Below, one piece after another: positions 1 through 6,746 of a stretch of DNA of 34,839 nt. Both the position numbers and the translations under genes were made by a program. This stretch comes from QPIN01 sp964472945 (GTDB lineage Bacteria > Pseudomonadota > Gammaproteobacteria > Methylococcales > Methylomonadaceae). The DNA lies in the NCBI GenBank assembly GCA_964472945.1, contig CAYYNM010000006.1, forward strand, positions 1-34,839, written 5' to 3'. The number at the start of each line of letters is the position of its first letter. The stretch's first letter is position 1. The notes under the pieces were generated by a model that saw nothing but the letters and a program-made list of their open reading frames with translations, did not search any database and was not told the DNA's origin.

Positions 1-55
1 ATTAACCACCTCACTTGGTAAATATAAACTTAAATTTCATAGCATTATAATTAAT

Positions 56-198
56 CTGAAGTTTCCCAGTTATTTTCGTTGTGACGTATAGAGAAAAACC
101 ATTTAAATGAGGTTTGCCACGTTTAAGGCAACAGCAACTAAAATAAGAAAGCCTGTAGGTATAGTGGGTTCAGTCATTTTAAAAACTGGAAACTTCAG
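56..198. repeat. MITE-like inverted-repeat element, about 143 bp
   Basis: A 16-base arm at 56-71 (CTGAAGTTTCCCAGTT) is matched in reverse complement by 184-198 (AACTGGAAACTTCAG), differing only by one missing G. The AT-rich interior has no credible ORF. Terminal inverted repeats around a short non-coding core fit a non-autonomous mobile element or relic. I see no convincing target-site duplication. It lies beyond the 3' end of the biotin operon. No second copy is visible in this window, so mobility is inferred. Confidence 0.45.
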
Positions 199-209
199 TA
201 TTTAAAATC

Positions 210-240
210 GCCCCATTGAAATAGGATATTTAAATGGGGC
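210..240 (-). terminator. Hairpin downstream of the biotin operon, possible terminator
   Basis: GCCCCATT at 210-217 pairs with AATGGGGC at 233-240 around a 15-base loop. Read on the minus strand it follows the end of bioC by about 90 bases and is followed by a short AT-rich run with only four consecutive T. The stem is good but the T-tract is poor, so intrinsic termination is only possible. The rest of 1-331 holds no gene that I can see. Confidence 0.3.
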
Positions 241-331
241 CTCACGAGCAAGACTTTAGTAAAGGCACTCTTTACACTTGTTGAGCACACCTTTATAAAA
301 CTAACGGAACTATGGGCCGTTTAAATTATGT

Positions 332-1129
332 TTATTTTTTTATTGCAGATACAAAAATTATCTCATAAGTTGCCGTCACCCCAGTTTGCCCTGCTTTTCT
401 CTGATACGCAGAAATCATTGTTTGCATAGCTGTTTTACTGGTTGTTTTGCGGTTTCGCTGTGATAAGACATTATGAGCACCTATGCCTTTTAATTCACGC
501 ATTAGCCCTATTACTGTTGAGTATTCAGGCTGATAGATTTGGCTACTTATCTTTATATCTTTAAACCCTGCTTGCTGTAAAAAATCATCAATATCATCAG
601 CCAAATAAAACTCATTAACATGGGTATAATCATCAACCTTTGCCCATGCCTGTTTTAATTCTTGCAACGTTGCCGGGCCAAAAGTTGAAAACAATAACCT
701 TCCATCCTGCTTAAGGATTTTATTAAAACCTGACAATACAGCAGTTAAGTTTTGACACCACTGTAAAGCAAGATTGGAAATAAGCATATCAACCGAATTA
801 TTATTTAAAGGTATAAATTCAGCATCAGCACAGATATACTGCACATTAGTATATGATTCTAACTTTATTTTTGATTTTTGTAGCATAGAAAAGGCAATAT
901 CTATGGCTATAACTTGTTTCGAAAAGTGCCTTTCCATCAATTGTTGAGTTAAAAATCCAGTTCCACATCCAATATCAACAAGCTGCTGACAGCCGTCTTT
1001 TGCAGAAAACCCCTGTAATAACTTTAATCCTACTTTTCGCTGTAAAGTAGCTAGCTCATCATAAGAATTGGCGGCTGAAGCAAATGACTGCCTCACTTTA
1101 CTTTTATCAATCGTTAAAACTGCATTCAT
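332..1129 (-). CDS. bioC: Malonyl-ACP O-methyltransferase BioC
   Basis: Cytoplasmic SAM-dependent methyltransferase that methylates the free carboxyl of malonyl-ACP so that fatty acid synthesis can build the pimeloyl chain of biotin. The 265-residue length is normal for the family. The N-terminal region (VRQSFASAANSYDE) is typical of BioC, and the SAM-binding glycine motif DIGCGTG is at residues 52-58. It is the last gene of the bioBFHC operon; its ATG overlaps the bioH stop by 4 bases, suggesting translational coupling. No bioD follows it, unlike the Pseudomonas-type bioBFHCD order. Assignment rests on family motifs plus operon context, and is firm. Confidence 0.93.
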   Translation of the reverse strand: MNAVLTIDKSKVRQSFASAANSYDELATLQRKVGLKLLQGFSAKDGCQQLVDIGCGTGFLTQQLMERHFSKQVIAIDIAFSMLQKSKIKLESYTNVQYICADAEFIPLNNNSVDMLISNLALQWCQNLTAVLSGFNKILKQDGRLLFSTFGPATLQELKQAWAKVDDYTHVNEFYLADDIDDFLQQAGFKDIKISSQIYQPEYSTVIGLMRELKGIGAHNVLSQRNRKTTSKTAMQTMISAYQRKAGQTGVTATYEIIFVSAIKK

Positions 1130-1887
1130 ATACTTTGCTTTATTATTTTAATAACGTTTGATGGATGAGATAAAAAGGGGACATGCCCTGCCCCTTTTAT
1201 AATATTGATATTAATGGCTGGCTTTAAAGCTTTTATATCCTGGCTTGTTTGTATGGGAATCAAAGAATCTTTATCCCCCTGAATAACAATAATCGGACAA
1301 GTTAAAGCAAGCAACAATGGTCGCAGGTCTGCGTGTTTTAAAATATCCAGTCCACTTTGCAAAACCTGTTCTGAGGGAGGCTTACATTCTTGAAGGGCTT
1401 GCTTTAATTGTTTTAATAACGCCTTTCCATTTTCCAGAGTATTTACTTGTAATGCTAAAAAACGAATTAAAGTAAGGTGGCAATTTAGTTGTAAATTATT
1501 AGCAAAACCATCCAATATTTTTGCTCCTACCCCTGCCCAATTATCTTCCTCAACAAAACGAGGGGTACCCGCTATTAAAATTAGTGCATTAATACGTTGA
1601 GGGTATTGTGCCGCTATATTTATTGCAACGGAAGCCCCTAAAGACCAGCCAACAATACAACAAGGATTATCTGGCATTTCTTCGATTAATGCTTGGCTAA
1701 TATGATCTAAATCATAAGGCTCAACCGTTTCGCTTAAGCCATGCCCAGGTAAGTCTAAACACGTTACTTGATAATATTGTGCCAATTGCTGTGCAAATTT
1801 ACGCCAAATCCCCGTATGCATTGCCCAGCCATGTATTAAAACAATAGGCCGCCCTTGCCCATATATTTCTTTGTGAATTTTAATCAT
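1126..1887 (-). CDS. bioH: Pimeloyl-ACP methyl ester esterase BioH
   Basis: Alpha/beta hydrolase that removes the methyl ester from pimeloyl-ACP methyl ester, ending the chain-building phase started by BioC. 253 residues, normal length. The catalytic triad is visible at the positions known from E. coli BioH: nucleophile Ser82 in GWSLGA, Asp207 in GDKDSLIP and His235 in GAGHVPF. The oxyanion region HGWAMH is at about residues 19-24. Its start overlaps the bioF stop by 4 bases and its stop overlaps the bioC start by 4 bases, so the two partner enzymes are tightly coupled. Confidence 0.94.
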   Translation of the reverse strand: MIKIHKEIYGQGRPIVLIHGWAMHTGIWRKFAQQLAQYYQVTCLDLPGHGLSETVEPYDLDHISQALIEEMPDNPCCIVGWSLGASVAINIAAQYPQRINALILIAGTPRFVEEDNWAGVGAKILDGFANNLQLNCHLTLIRFLALQVNTLENGKALLKQLKQALQECKPPSEQVLQSGLDILKHADLRPLLLALTCPIIVIQGDKDSLIPIQTSQDIKALKPAININIIKGAGHVPFLSHPSNVIKIIKQSI

Positions 1888-3044
1888 ATTGCAATAGCCC
1901 CCAAAGCATCTAACAATTGATCAATATGCTGTTCCTGATGGTTAGCAGAAAAAGTAATTCTTAGCCGCGCCTCATCTTTAGGCACAGTAGGCGGCCGAAT
2001 AGCGGTCACTAAAAACCCTTTATTCAAAAGTACCTCACTTATTTCAAGTGCTCGTTGACTTTCACCGATTAAAACAGGTTGTATTGCCGTGCTTGATAAC
2101 ATAACAGGCAAACCAAGTTGGCTTGCACCAGTTTGAAAACGTGTAATCAGAGAATTTAATTTATCTCTACGCCAATTTTCAGTAATAACCAGCTTTAAAC
2201 TGGTTCGTGTTGCTTCTGCCACTGCCGCAGGTAAAGCCGTGGTAAATACATAGCTTCTGGCTTTTTGAATTAAGGTTTCTATCAATACCTCAGAGCCAGC
2301 AACAAAAGCGCCAAAAGTACCCAACCCCTTACCCAAAGTCCCCATTAATATAGGTACATTTTGTTGAGTGAGACTTATATCTTGCAAAACACCTGCGCCT
2401 GTTTTCCCCAAAACACCTAAGCCATGCGCATCATCAACCATTAACCAGGCATTTTTATCTGCCGCTAATGCTGCTAATTTAACTAAGGGTGCAATATCCC
2501 CATCCATACTAAAAATCCCATCCGTTACGATTAAAGTACGTCCCTCTATAGGCTTTATTTTGTTAGCTAAATCGGCAATATCATTATGCAAATACCGTTT
2601 AAACCGGGCACCAGACAATAAACCACCATCCAACAGGGAGGCATGATTTAAGCGGTCTTGAAAAACCTGATCACCACGCCCTAATAGTGCTGAAATCACC
2701 CCCATATTAGCCATATAGCCAGTTGAAAATAATAATGCACGTTCACGCCCGGTAAATTCTGCTAATTCTTGCTCTAAGGCATGATGACATTGACTATGCC
2801 CACAGATAAGATGGGCTGAACCACTCCCTACCCCATATTTATCAGCCGCCTCCTTAAAAGACCGAATAATATCAGGGTGGTTGGCCAAACCTAAATAATC
2901 ATTACTACTAAAATTAATCAAAGCCTTACCATCAACGTTTATTTCAACACCTTGAGGCGTTGAGATAATACGTCGAGAACGATATAAGTTTTGCTGTTTT
3001 ATCCGTCGTAACTCATCAGCTAAACTGCCAAAACCTTGAGACAT
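1884..3044 (-). CDS. bioF: 8-amino-7-oxononanoate synthase BioF
   Basis: PLP-dependent enzyme that condenses pimeloyl-ACP with L-alanine to make 8-amino-7-oxononanoate (KAPA). 386 residues, as usual. The PLP lysine is Lys239 in TLGKGLG; the PLP-ring aspartate is Asp204 and the stacking histidine is His207 in the VDDAHGLG segment. The N-terminal FSSNDYLGLA motif is characteristic of the alpha-oxoamine synthase family. The ATG shares its first base with the last base of the bioB stop (TAATG arrangement). Specific assignment as BioF rather than another oxoamine synthase comes from its place between bioB and bioH. Confidence 0.95.
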   Translation of the reverse strand: MSQGFGSLADELRRIKQQNLYRSRRIISTPQGVEINVDGKALINFSSNDYLGLANHPDIIRSFKEAADKYGVGSGSAHLICGHSQCHHALEQELAEFTGRERALLFSTGYMANMGVISALLGRGDQVFQDRLNHASLLDGGLLSGARFKRYLHNDIADLANKIKPIEGRTLIVTDGIFSMDGDIAPLVKLAALAADKNAWLMVDDAHGLGVLGKTGAGVLQDISLTQQNVPILMGTLGKGLGTFGAFVAGSEVLIETLIQKARSYVFTTALPAAVAEATRTSLKLVITENWRRDKLNSLITRFQTGASQLGLPVMLSSTAIQPVLIGESQRALEISEVLLNKGFLVTAIRPPTVPKDEARLRITFSANHQEQHIDQLLDALGAIAI

Positions 3045-4057
3045 TATGCGTAGCTAGAGCCACCAGAGTGTATTCCTAAGCGCTCAAACAAAGCTAAATC
3101 ATGGTTGCTCATGGGGTTTTCTGTAGTAAGTAATTTATCACCATAAAAAATAGAATTTGCCCCTGCAAAAAAACATAAGGCTTGCATTTCATCAGACATT
3201 TCTTTTCTACCTGCTGATAAACGCACGCGCGATTGCGGCATTAAAATTCTAGCGACCGCGATAGTCCTTATAAAAACAATAGGATCTAATACCTCAGTAT
3301 TATCTAATGGTGTACCTTCAACCTTAACCAACATATTAATTGGCACACTTTCTGGGTGTTTGGGAAGGTTGGCTAATTCAATTAATAAATTTGCTCTGTC
3401 ATCATCCGATTCCCCCATACCCACGATACCGCCACAACAAACATTAATACCTGAGTCTCTAACACGCGCTAAAGTATCTAATCTGTCCTGGTAAGTTCGG
3501 GTAGTAATAACCTCAGAATAATAGTCCTCAGAGGTATCTAAATTATGGTTGTAATAATCCAAACCGCCCTCTTTTAAAGCAGCTGTTTGCTTATCTGTTA
3601 GCATACCTAAAGTAACACAGGTTTCCATCCCTAAGGATTTGACCCCTTGCACCATTTCCACCACACGTTCAATATCCTTATCTTTAGGACTTCTCCATGC
3701 TGCCCCCATACAAAAACGCGATGCTCCCTGATCTTTTGCCAATTTAGCTGATTTAATAACCTCATCAACAGGCATTAATGCTTCAGGTGTTAAATCAGCA
3801 TCATATCGTGCACTTTGCGGACAGTAACCACAATCCTCAGAACAAGACCCTGTTTTAATACTTAACAAACTACTAATTTGTACTTCATTAGGATCAAAAT
3901 TTTCACGCTGGATTGTCTGGGCTTTAAAAAGCAGGTCATTGAAAGGTAAAGCATAGAGTGCTTTTACCTCAGCGAGTTGCCAATCATTTCTAACTGAATT
4001 CACAACATTGCTATGTGCATTTGATGCTATTTGGTCTATATTTGGATTTACTGACAT
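3044..4057 (-). CDS. bioB: Biotin synthase BioB
   Basis: Radical-SAM enzyme that inserts sulfur into dethiobiotin to form biotin. 337 residues. The radical-SAM cluster motif CxxxCxxC is at Cys72, Cys76 and Cys79 (SCSEDCGYCPQS). The cysteines expected to hold the auxiliary [2Fe-2S] cluster are present in RFCMGAAWR, ETCVTLGML and the CCGGIVGMGE segment; the SAGRKEM motif near the C-terminus supplies the arginine ligand. It is the first gene of the operon and is divergent from comF across a 49-base gap, where the operon promoter must lie. Biotin auxotrophy cannot be judged because bioA and bioD are outside the window. Confidence 0.96.
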   Translation of the reverse strand: MSVNPNIDQIASNAHSNVVNSVRNDWQLAEVKALYALPFNDLLFKAQTIQRENFDPNEVQISSLLSIKTGSCSEDCGYCPQSARYDADLTPEALMPVDEVIKSAKLAKDQGASRFCMGAAWRSPKDKDIERVVEMVQGVKSLGMETCVTLGMLTDKQTAALKEGGLDYYNHNLDTSEDYYSEVITTRTYQDRLDTLARVRDSGINVCCGGIVGMGESDDDRANLLIELANLPKHPESVPINMLVKVEGTPLDNTEVLDPIVFIRTIAVARILMPQSRVRLSAGRKEMSDEMQALCFFAGANSIFYGDKLLTTENPMSNHDLALFERLGIHSGGSSYA

Positions 4058-4117
4058 TCGATTATTCTCTATTTAAGCGGACACTTGTCAACCTAACAAA
4101 TTAATTATGGGAAACAA
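4058..4117 (-). promoter_or_regulatory. bioB promoter region with a possible BirA-type operator
   Basis: On the minus strand TTGTTA and TTAAAT are spaced by 17 bases, a plausible -35/-10 pair reading into bioB with a short leader. The plus strand carries TTGTCAACC (4085-4093), 8 of 9 matches to the BirA half-site TTGTAAACC. Exactly 15 bases later is GGGAAACAA (4109-4117), only 6 of 9 matches to the opposite half-site. The first half-site lies inside the -35/-10 spacer, where a repressor would act. The second overlaps the comF start codon and is weak, so this is a candidate only. Confidence 0.33.
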
Positions 4118-4808
4118 CTGGATCAATATTATACAGCATTACCTGTTTCCGCCTACCTGCATCTTATGTGGAAATAAGGGGTTTTCTTCTCAAGACATCT
4201 GCCAAGGCTGTTTTAATGATTTAACTAGAAATATTCATTGCTGTTATCGTTGTGCTGAAATATTTAATACTGCCAACAGCACACCACAGTTATGTGGACA
4301 GTGTATTAGTAATACCCCGGCCTTTGATGAAACCTATGCACCCTATACCCACCAAGGTATTATTCGTTACCTGATTGCTCATTTAAAATTCAATCGACAA
4401 TATAAAAACGCCCGATTACTCGGTATGCTACTGGCAAAATATTTAGAGCAAACAGCCGAACTGCCAGAATTAATTATCCCCATCCCGCTACACAAAATAC
4501 GTTTCCAGCAACGCGGCTTTAATCAAAGCATTGAAATAGCCAAAACCTTATCCAAGCAGCTGAATATTCCACTAGACACAAGCACCTGTATTCGCTATCG
4601 AAACACACCCCACCAAATAGACCTACCGGCTAAACAGCGCCATAAAAACATTAAAAATGCCTTTAAAATTATTCATCCAATCAAGGCTCAGCATGTTGCG
4701 ATATTTGATGATGTTATGACCACTGGCACAACAGTTAATGAACTGGCAAAAATATTAAAAAAATCAGGTGTTAGCAGGGTTGATGTTTGGGTATGTGCAA
4801 GAGCATAA
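4107..4808 (+). CDS. comF: ComF family amidophosphoribosyltransferase-like competence protein
   Basis: 233 residues with the usual ComF layout. An N-terminal cysteine-rich zinc-binding part (PTCILCG, CQGC, CCYRCAE, CGQC) is followed by a type I phosphoribosyltransferase fold with the PRPP-binding motif IFDDVMTTGTT near residues 199-209. ComF proteins act in the cytoplasm during natural transformation, handling single-stranded DNA after uptake; the enzymatic substrate, if any, is unknown. It is divergent from bioB and originally must have converged directly on comEC. A diverged copy of its last 45 bases is found beyond hipA at 6663-6707. Confidence 0.88.
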   Translation: MGNNWINIIQHYLFPPTCILCGNKGFSSQDICQGCFNDLTRNIHCCYRCAEIFNTANSTPQLCGQCISNTPAFDETYAPYTHQGIIRYLIAHLKFNRQYKNARLLGMLLAKYLEQTAELPELIIPIPLHKIRFQQRGFNQSIEIAKTLSKQLNIPLDTSTCIRYRNTPHQIDLPAKQRHKNIKNAFKIIHPIKAQHVAIFDDVMTTGTTVNELAKILKKSGVSRVDVWVCARA

Positions 4809-4841
4809 GGATTAGCTTTCCCCTTTACCCTTCCTTGTTCA
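4764..4841. repeat. Left copy of duplicated comF/comEC junction flanking hipBA
   Basis: The last 45 bases of comF plus about 33 bases beyond its stop resemble 6663-6746. By hand count 31 of the 45 comF-tail bases match with no gap; both copies start TCAGGT and end AGCATAA. After the stop, the minus strand here still reads TRKGKGES-stop, resembling the real ComEC tail TRKDKGKYWN-stop in the other copy. The remnant of a comEC 3' end next to comF shows that the two genes were once adjacent and convergent here. Confidence 0.68.
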
Positions 4842-4931
4842 GCCCTATCAAGGGGGCCAGCCAACTTGATTTGTAAGTTTTTGATGTTATCTAAAAGATA
4901 CTCATTAGACACCCTTATTACAATATAAAAA

Positions 4932-4947
4932 ATTACTTATCGGTAAT
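4932..4947. promoter_or_regulatory. hipBA operator O1
   Basis: Inverted repeat ATTAC-TTATCG-GTAAT, just upstream of the -35 hexamer of the hipBA promoter. The same 16-base pattern recurs at 4983-4998 with one base changed. The two start exactly 51 bases apart, close to five helical turns, so both would face the same side of the DNA. HipB is known to bind repeated operators in its own promoter; HipB binding to these sites is inferred from position and symmetry. Confidence 0.65.
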
Positions 4948-4953
4948 ATTACA

Positions 4954-4982
4954 TTTACATTTACCCTGTTATTTTCTATAAT
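4954..4982 (+). promoter_or_regulatory. Sigma70-type promoter of hipBA
   Basis: TTTACA at 4954-4959 (5 of 6 to the -35 consensus) is followed after 17 bases by TATAAT at 4977-4982 (perfect -10). The predicted transcription start near 4989 falls inside operator O2. That leaves about 25 bases of leader before the hipB ATG, without an obvious Shine-Dalgarno sequence. Confidence 0.75.
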
Positions 4983-4998
4983 ATTACATATCGGTAAT
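4983..4998. promoter_or_regulatory. hipBA operator O2
   Basis: Inverted repeat ATTAC-ATATCG-GTAAT, second copy of the O1 pattern. It begins immediately after the -10 box and covers the predicted start of transcription, so a bound repressor would block RNA polymerase. It extends further as AATATTA-N8-TAATATT. Autorepression of hipBA by HipB or the HipAB complex is the likely meaning. Confidence 0.66.
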
Positions 4999-5014
4999 AT
5001 TTTAACCAATAATT

Positions 5015-5260
5015 ATGAGTAAAGAAGAAAAAATACCATACGGGACTACTTCAAATGTTTCTGAAATGGGAAAACTGGTTCGCCTACACCGTAAATCTCA
5101 GAAAGTTCGTATTGAAGATTTATCCGATATGGCAATGATAAGCGCTCGATTAATCGGAGAATTCGAACGAGGTAAAGAAACTTGCCAGATAGGTAAAGTA
5201 TTACAAATTTTAAAGTTCTTAGGATTAGAAATACGCATAGTTCCCCGAGGATCTAAATGA
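5015..5260 (+). CDS. hipB: HipB-like antitoxin, XRE-family DNA-binding protein
   Basis: 81 residues, nearly all one helix-turn-helix domain of the XRE/Cro type: the core MGKLVRLHRKSQKVRIEDLS, then SARLIGEFERGKETCQIGKV, is the usual first-helix, recognition-helix and fourth-helix pattern. As the antitoxin it should bind and inhibit HipA and repress the operon through the two operators upstream. The stop overlaps the hipA ATG by 4 bases (ATGA), typical of hipBA operons and ensuring coupled synthesis. The C-terminus ends soon after a beta-like EIRIVPRGSK segment, resembling E. coli HipB. Confidence 0.85.
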   Translation: MSKEEKIPYGTTSNVSEMGKLVRLHRKSQKVRIEDLSDMAMISARLIGEFERGKETCQIGKVLQILKFLGLEIRIVPRGSK

Positions 5261-6465
5261 TTGAAGACGAGTTGAACGTATGGTACGAAGATCAAATTGT
5301 TGGTTATCTGTGGAGAGATCATCAAGGCAATATGTCGTTTAAATATGATGACAGCTGGAATGAATTTCCTTTATCAATCAGCCTGCCATTAGGAAAACTA
5401 CCTGACAGTTTAATTGCCCATCGATTTTTTGCTAACTTGTTGCCTGAAGGGTCTGCAAGAGACAGACTTTGTATAAGATTTAGATGCCCTGATACTGATT
5501 TTGATTTGCTAAGGGAAATTGGCAGCGAATGCGCGGGTGCCATAAGTATTTTACCGATTGAAAAAGAACCCGACCTTAACCAGAGTTATAAAAAACTCGG
5601 TAACGAAGTTCTTACTAAAATTATAGAAACTAGAGGTGCGTCATTAAATCTTGAGGATAAACCAAGACTGTCTTTAGCAGGCGCACAAGATAAAATTACA
5701 GTACATGTTAAAGATGATGAGATTTACTTTCCTATTAATCAATCACCCTCAACGCATATCCTGAAATTTGAAGTCAGAGACTTTAAAAACGTACCGCTTT
5801 ATGAAGTCTACACGACTAAATTAGCACGGGCGATTGGACTAAATACTATTGATATAGAGTTAAATTATTTAGGTAATTACAGTTACACAATATCTAAACG
5901 ATATGATCGAATTTCAGGCGACAGGATAAGCAGAATTCATCAAGAAGACTTTTGTCAGGCATTAGGGTTAAAAGAAAAATATCAGCGTTCAGATAAGCCT
6001 AACTTCGCTCAATGCTATCAATTAATCATAGAAAATTCAGCTAACCCTTTGATCGATGCGGAACAACTTATTAAATGGCTCTTTTTTAATGTCATTGTAG
6101 GAAATTCAGATGCCCATATCAAAAACATCTCGTTCCTCTATAGAGGTTCGTCACCACGGTTAGCACCTTTCTATGACCTTGTTTGCACCCGAGCTATTGA
6201 GCATTTAGACGAATCATTGGCATTAGCTATAGGTAACCAAAGGAACCCCAGTCAGATCACCAAGAAAGATTTGCTAGAGCTATCAGGCCAGTGTAACGTG
6301 CGGCCTAGAAAAGTATTCGATATCGTTCATCAGGTGTTAAGCGCTGTTGAGAATAATAAAGATAAGATACGAGGTGAGCTTGAAAAAGACCGTAGTGAAA
6401 ATCCTTCACTACAACGAATTGACCGAATAATTAAACAACAGGTTAAATTACTTAAACGAATTTAA
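5257..6465 (+). CDS. hipA: HipA-like serine/threonine kinase toxin
   Basis: 402 residues, somewhat shorter than E. coli HipA (440). The N-terminal subdomain (WYEDQIVGYLWRDHQG, PLSISLPL) matches the HipA N-terminal couple domain. The kinase elements all appear intact: SLAGAQDK at residues 139-146, the probable ATP-contacting Lys170 in THILKFE, the catalytic loop GNSDAHIKN at 282-290 with Asp285, and the metal-binding Asp307 in APFYDL. Known HipA toxins phosphorylate glutamyl-tRNA synthetase, starve the cell of charged tRNA and induce dormancy; this target is assumed by family. Nothing suggests inactivation. It forms an operon with hipB inside a segment that appears inserted between comF and comEC. 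Confidence 0.88.
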   Translation: MIEDELNVWYEDQIVGYLWRDHQGNMSFKYDDSWNEFPLSISLPLGKLPDSLIAHRFFANLLPEGSARDRLCIRFRCPDTDFDLLREIGSECAGAISILPIEKEPDLNQSYKKLGNEVLTKIIETRGASLNLEDKPRLSLAGAQDKITVHVKDDEIYFPINQSPSTHILKFEVRDFKNVPLYEVYTTKLARAIGLNTIDIELNYLGNYSYTISKRYDRISGDRISRIHQEDFCQALGLKEKYQRSDKPNFAQCYQLIIENSANPLIDAEQLIKWLFFNVIVGNSDAHIKNISFLYRGSSPRLAPFYDLVCTRAIEHLDESLALAIGNQRNPSQITKKDLLELSGQCNVRPRKVFDIVHQVLSAVENNKDKIRGELEKDRSENPSLQRIDRIIKQQVKLLKRI

Positions 6466-6662
6466 TTTGGCAATAAGTTTAAACCCCTATGATTTTACTG
6501 CATATTTCCTGGGTCAACTAACAAGTTGCCCATTATAATGTTATATTCAGATCGCTCTCCTCATTCAGTAATAATTTTTCTGTCACAGGTTTATTGTGGT
6601 CGAGTAGTCCCAATAACTCACAAATAATACCGCAAATCTGACTGTGTGAAGTATAAGTATAA

Positions 6663-6746
6663 TCAGGTATGGTAGGGGCCGACCTCTGGGTATATGCTAT
6701 AGCATAAGAGTTAATTCCAATACTTCCCTTTATCTTTCCTTGTTGA
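6663..6746. repeat. Right copy of duplicated comF/comEC junction, with comF-tail remnant
   Basis: The plus strand 6663-6707 reads SGMVGADLWVYAIA-stop, a diverged version of the ComF C-terminus SGVSRVDVWVCARA-stop, with the stop at the same distance. It has no start or body, so it is a 3' remnant. It runs straight into the genuine comEC 3' end on the minus strand (stop at 6711-6713), so this copy preserves the original convergent junction. Between hipA and this copy (6466-6662) I see no gene with a start codon. Confidence 0.65.

Noticed and set aside
2368..2646. Plus-strand ORF inside bioF
   Set aside because: Antisense to a fully conserved coding region; no independent evidence.
4688..4912. 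Minus-strand ORF opposite the comF 3' end
   Set aside because: Antisense shadow of comF. The only meaningful part is the short comEC-tail remnant, which is reported with the duplication.
6533..6700. Minus-strand open frame between hipA and comEC reading ICGIICELLGLLDHNKPVTE and so on
   Set aside because: About 55 open codons with protein-like composition but no start codon, and it runs back into the duplicated comF/comEC junction in a non-native frame. Could be a gene remnant but I cannot support it.
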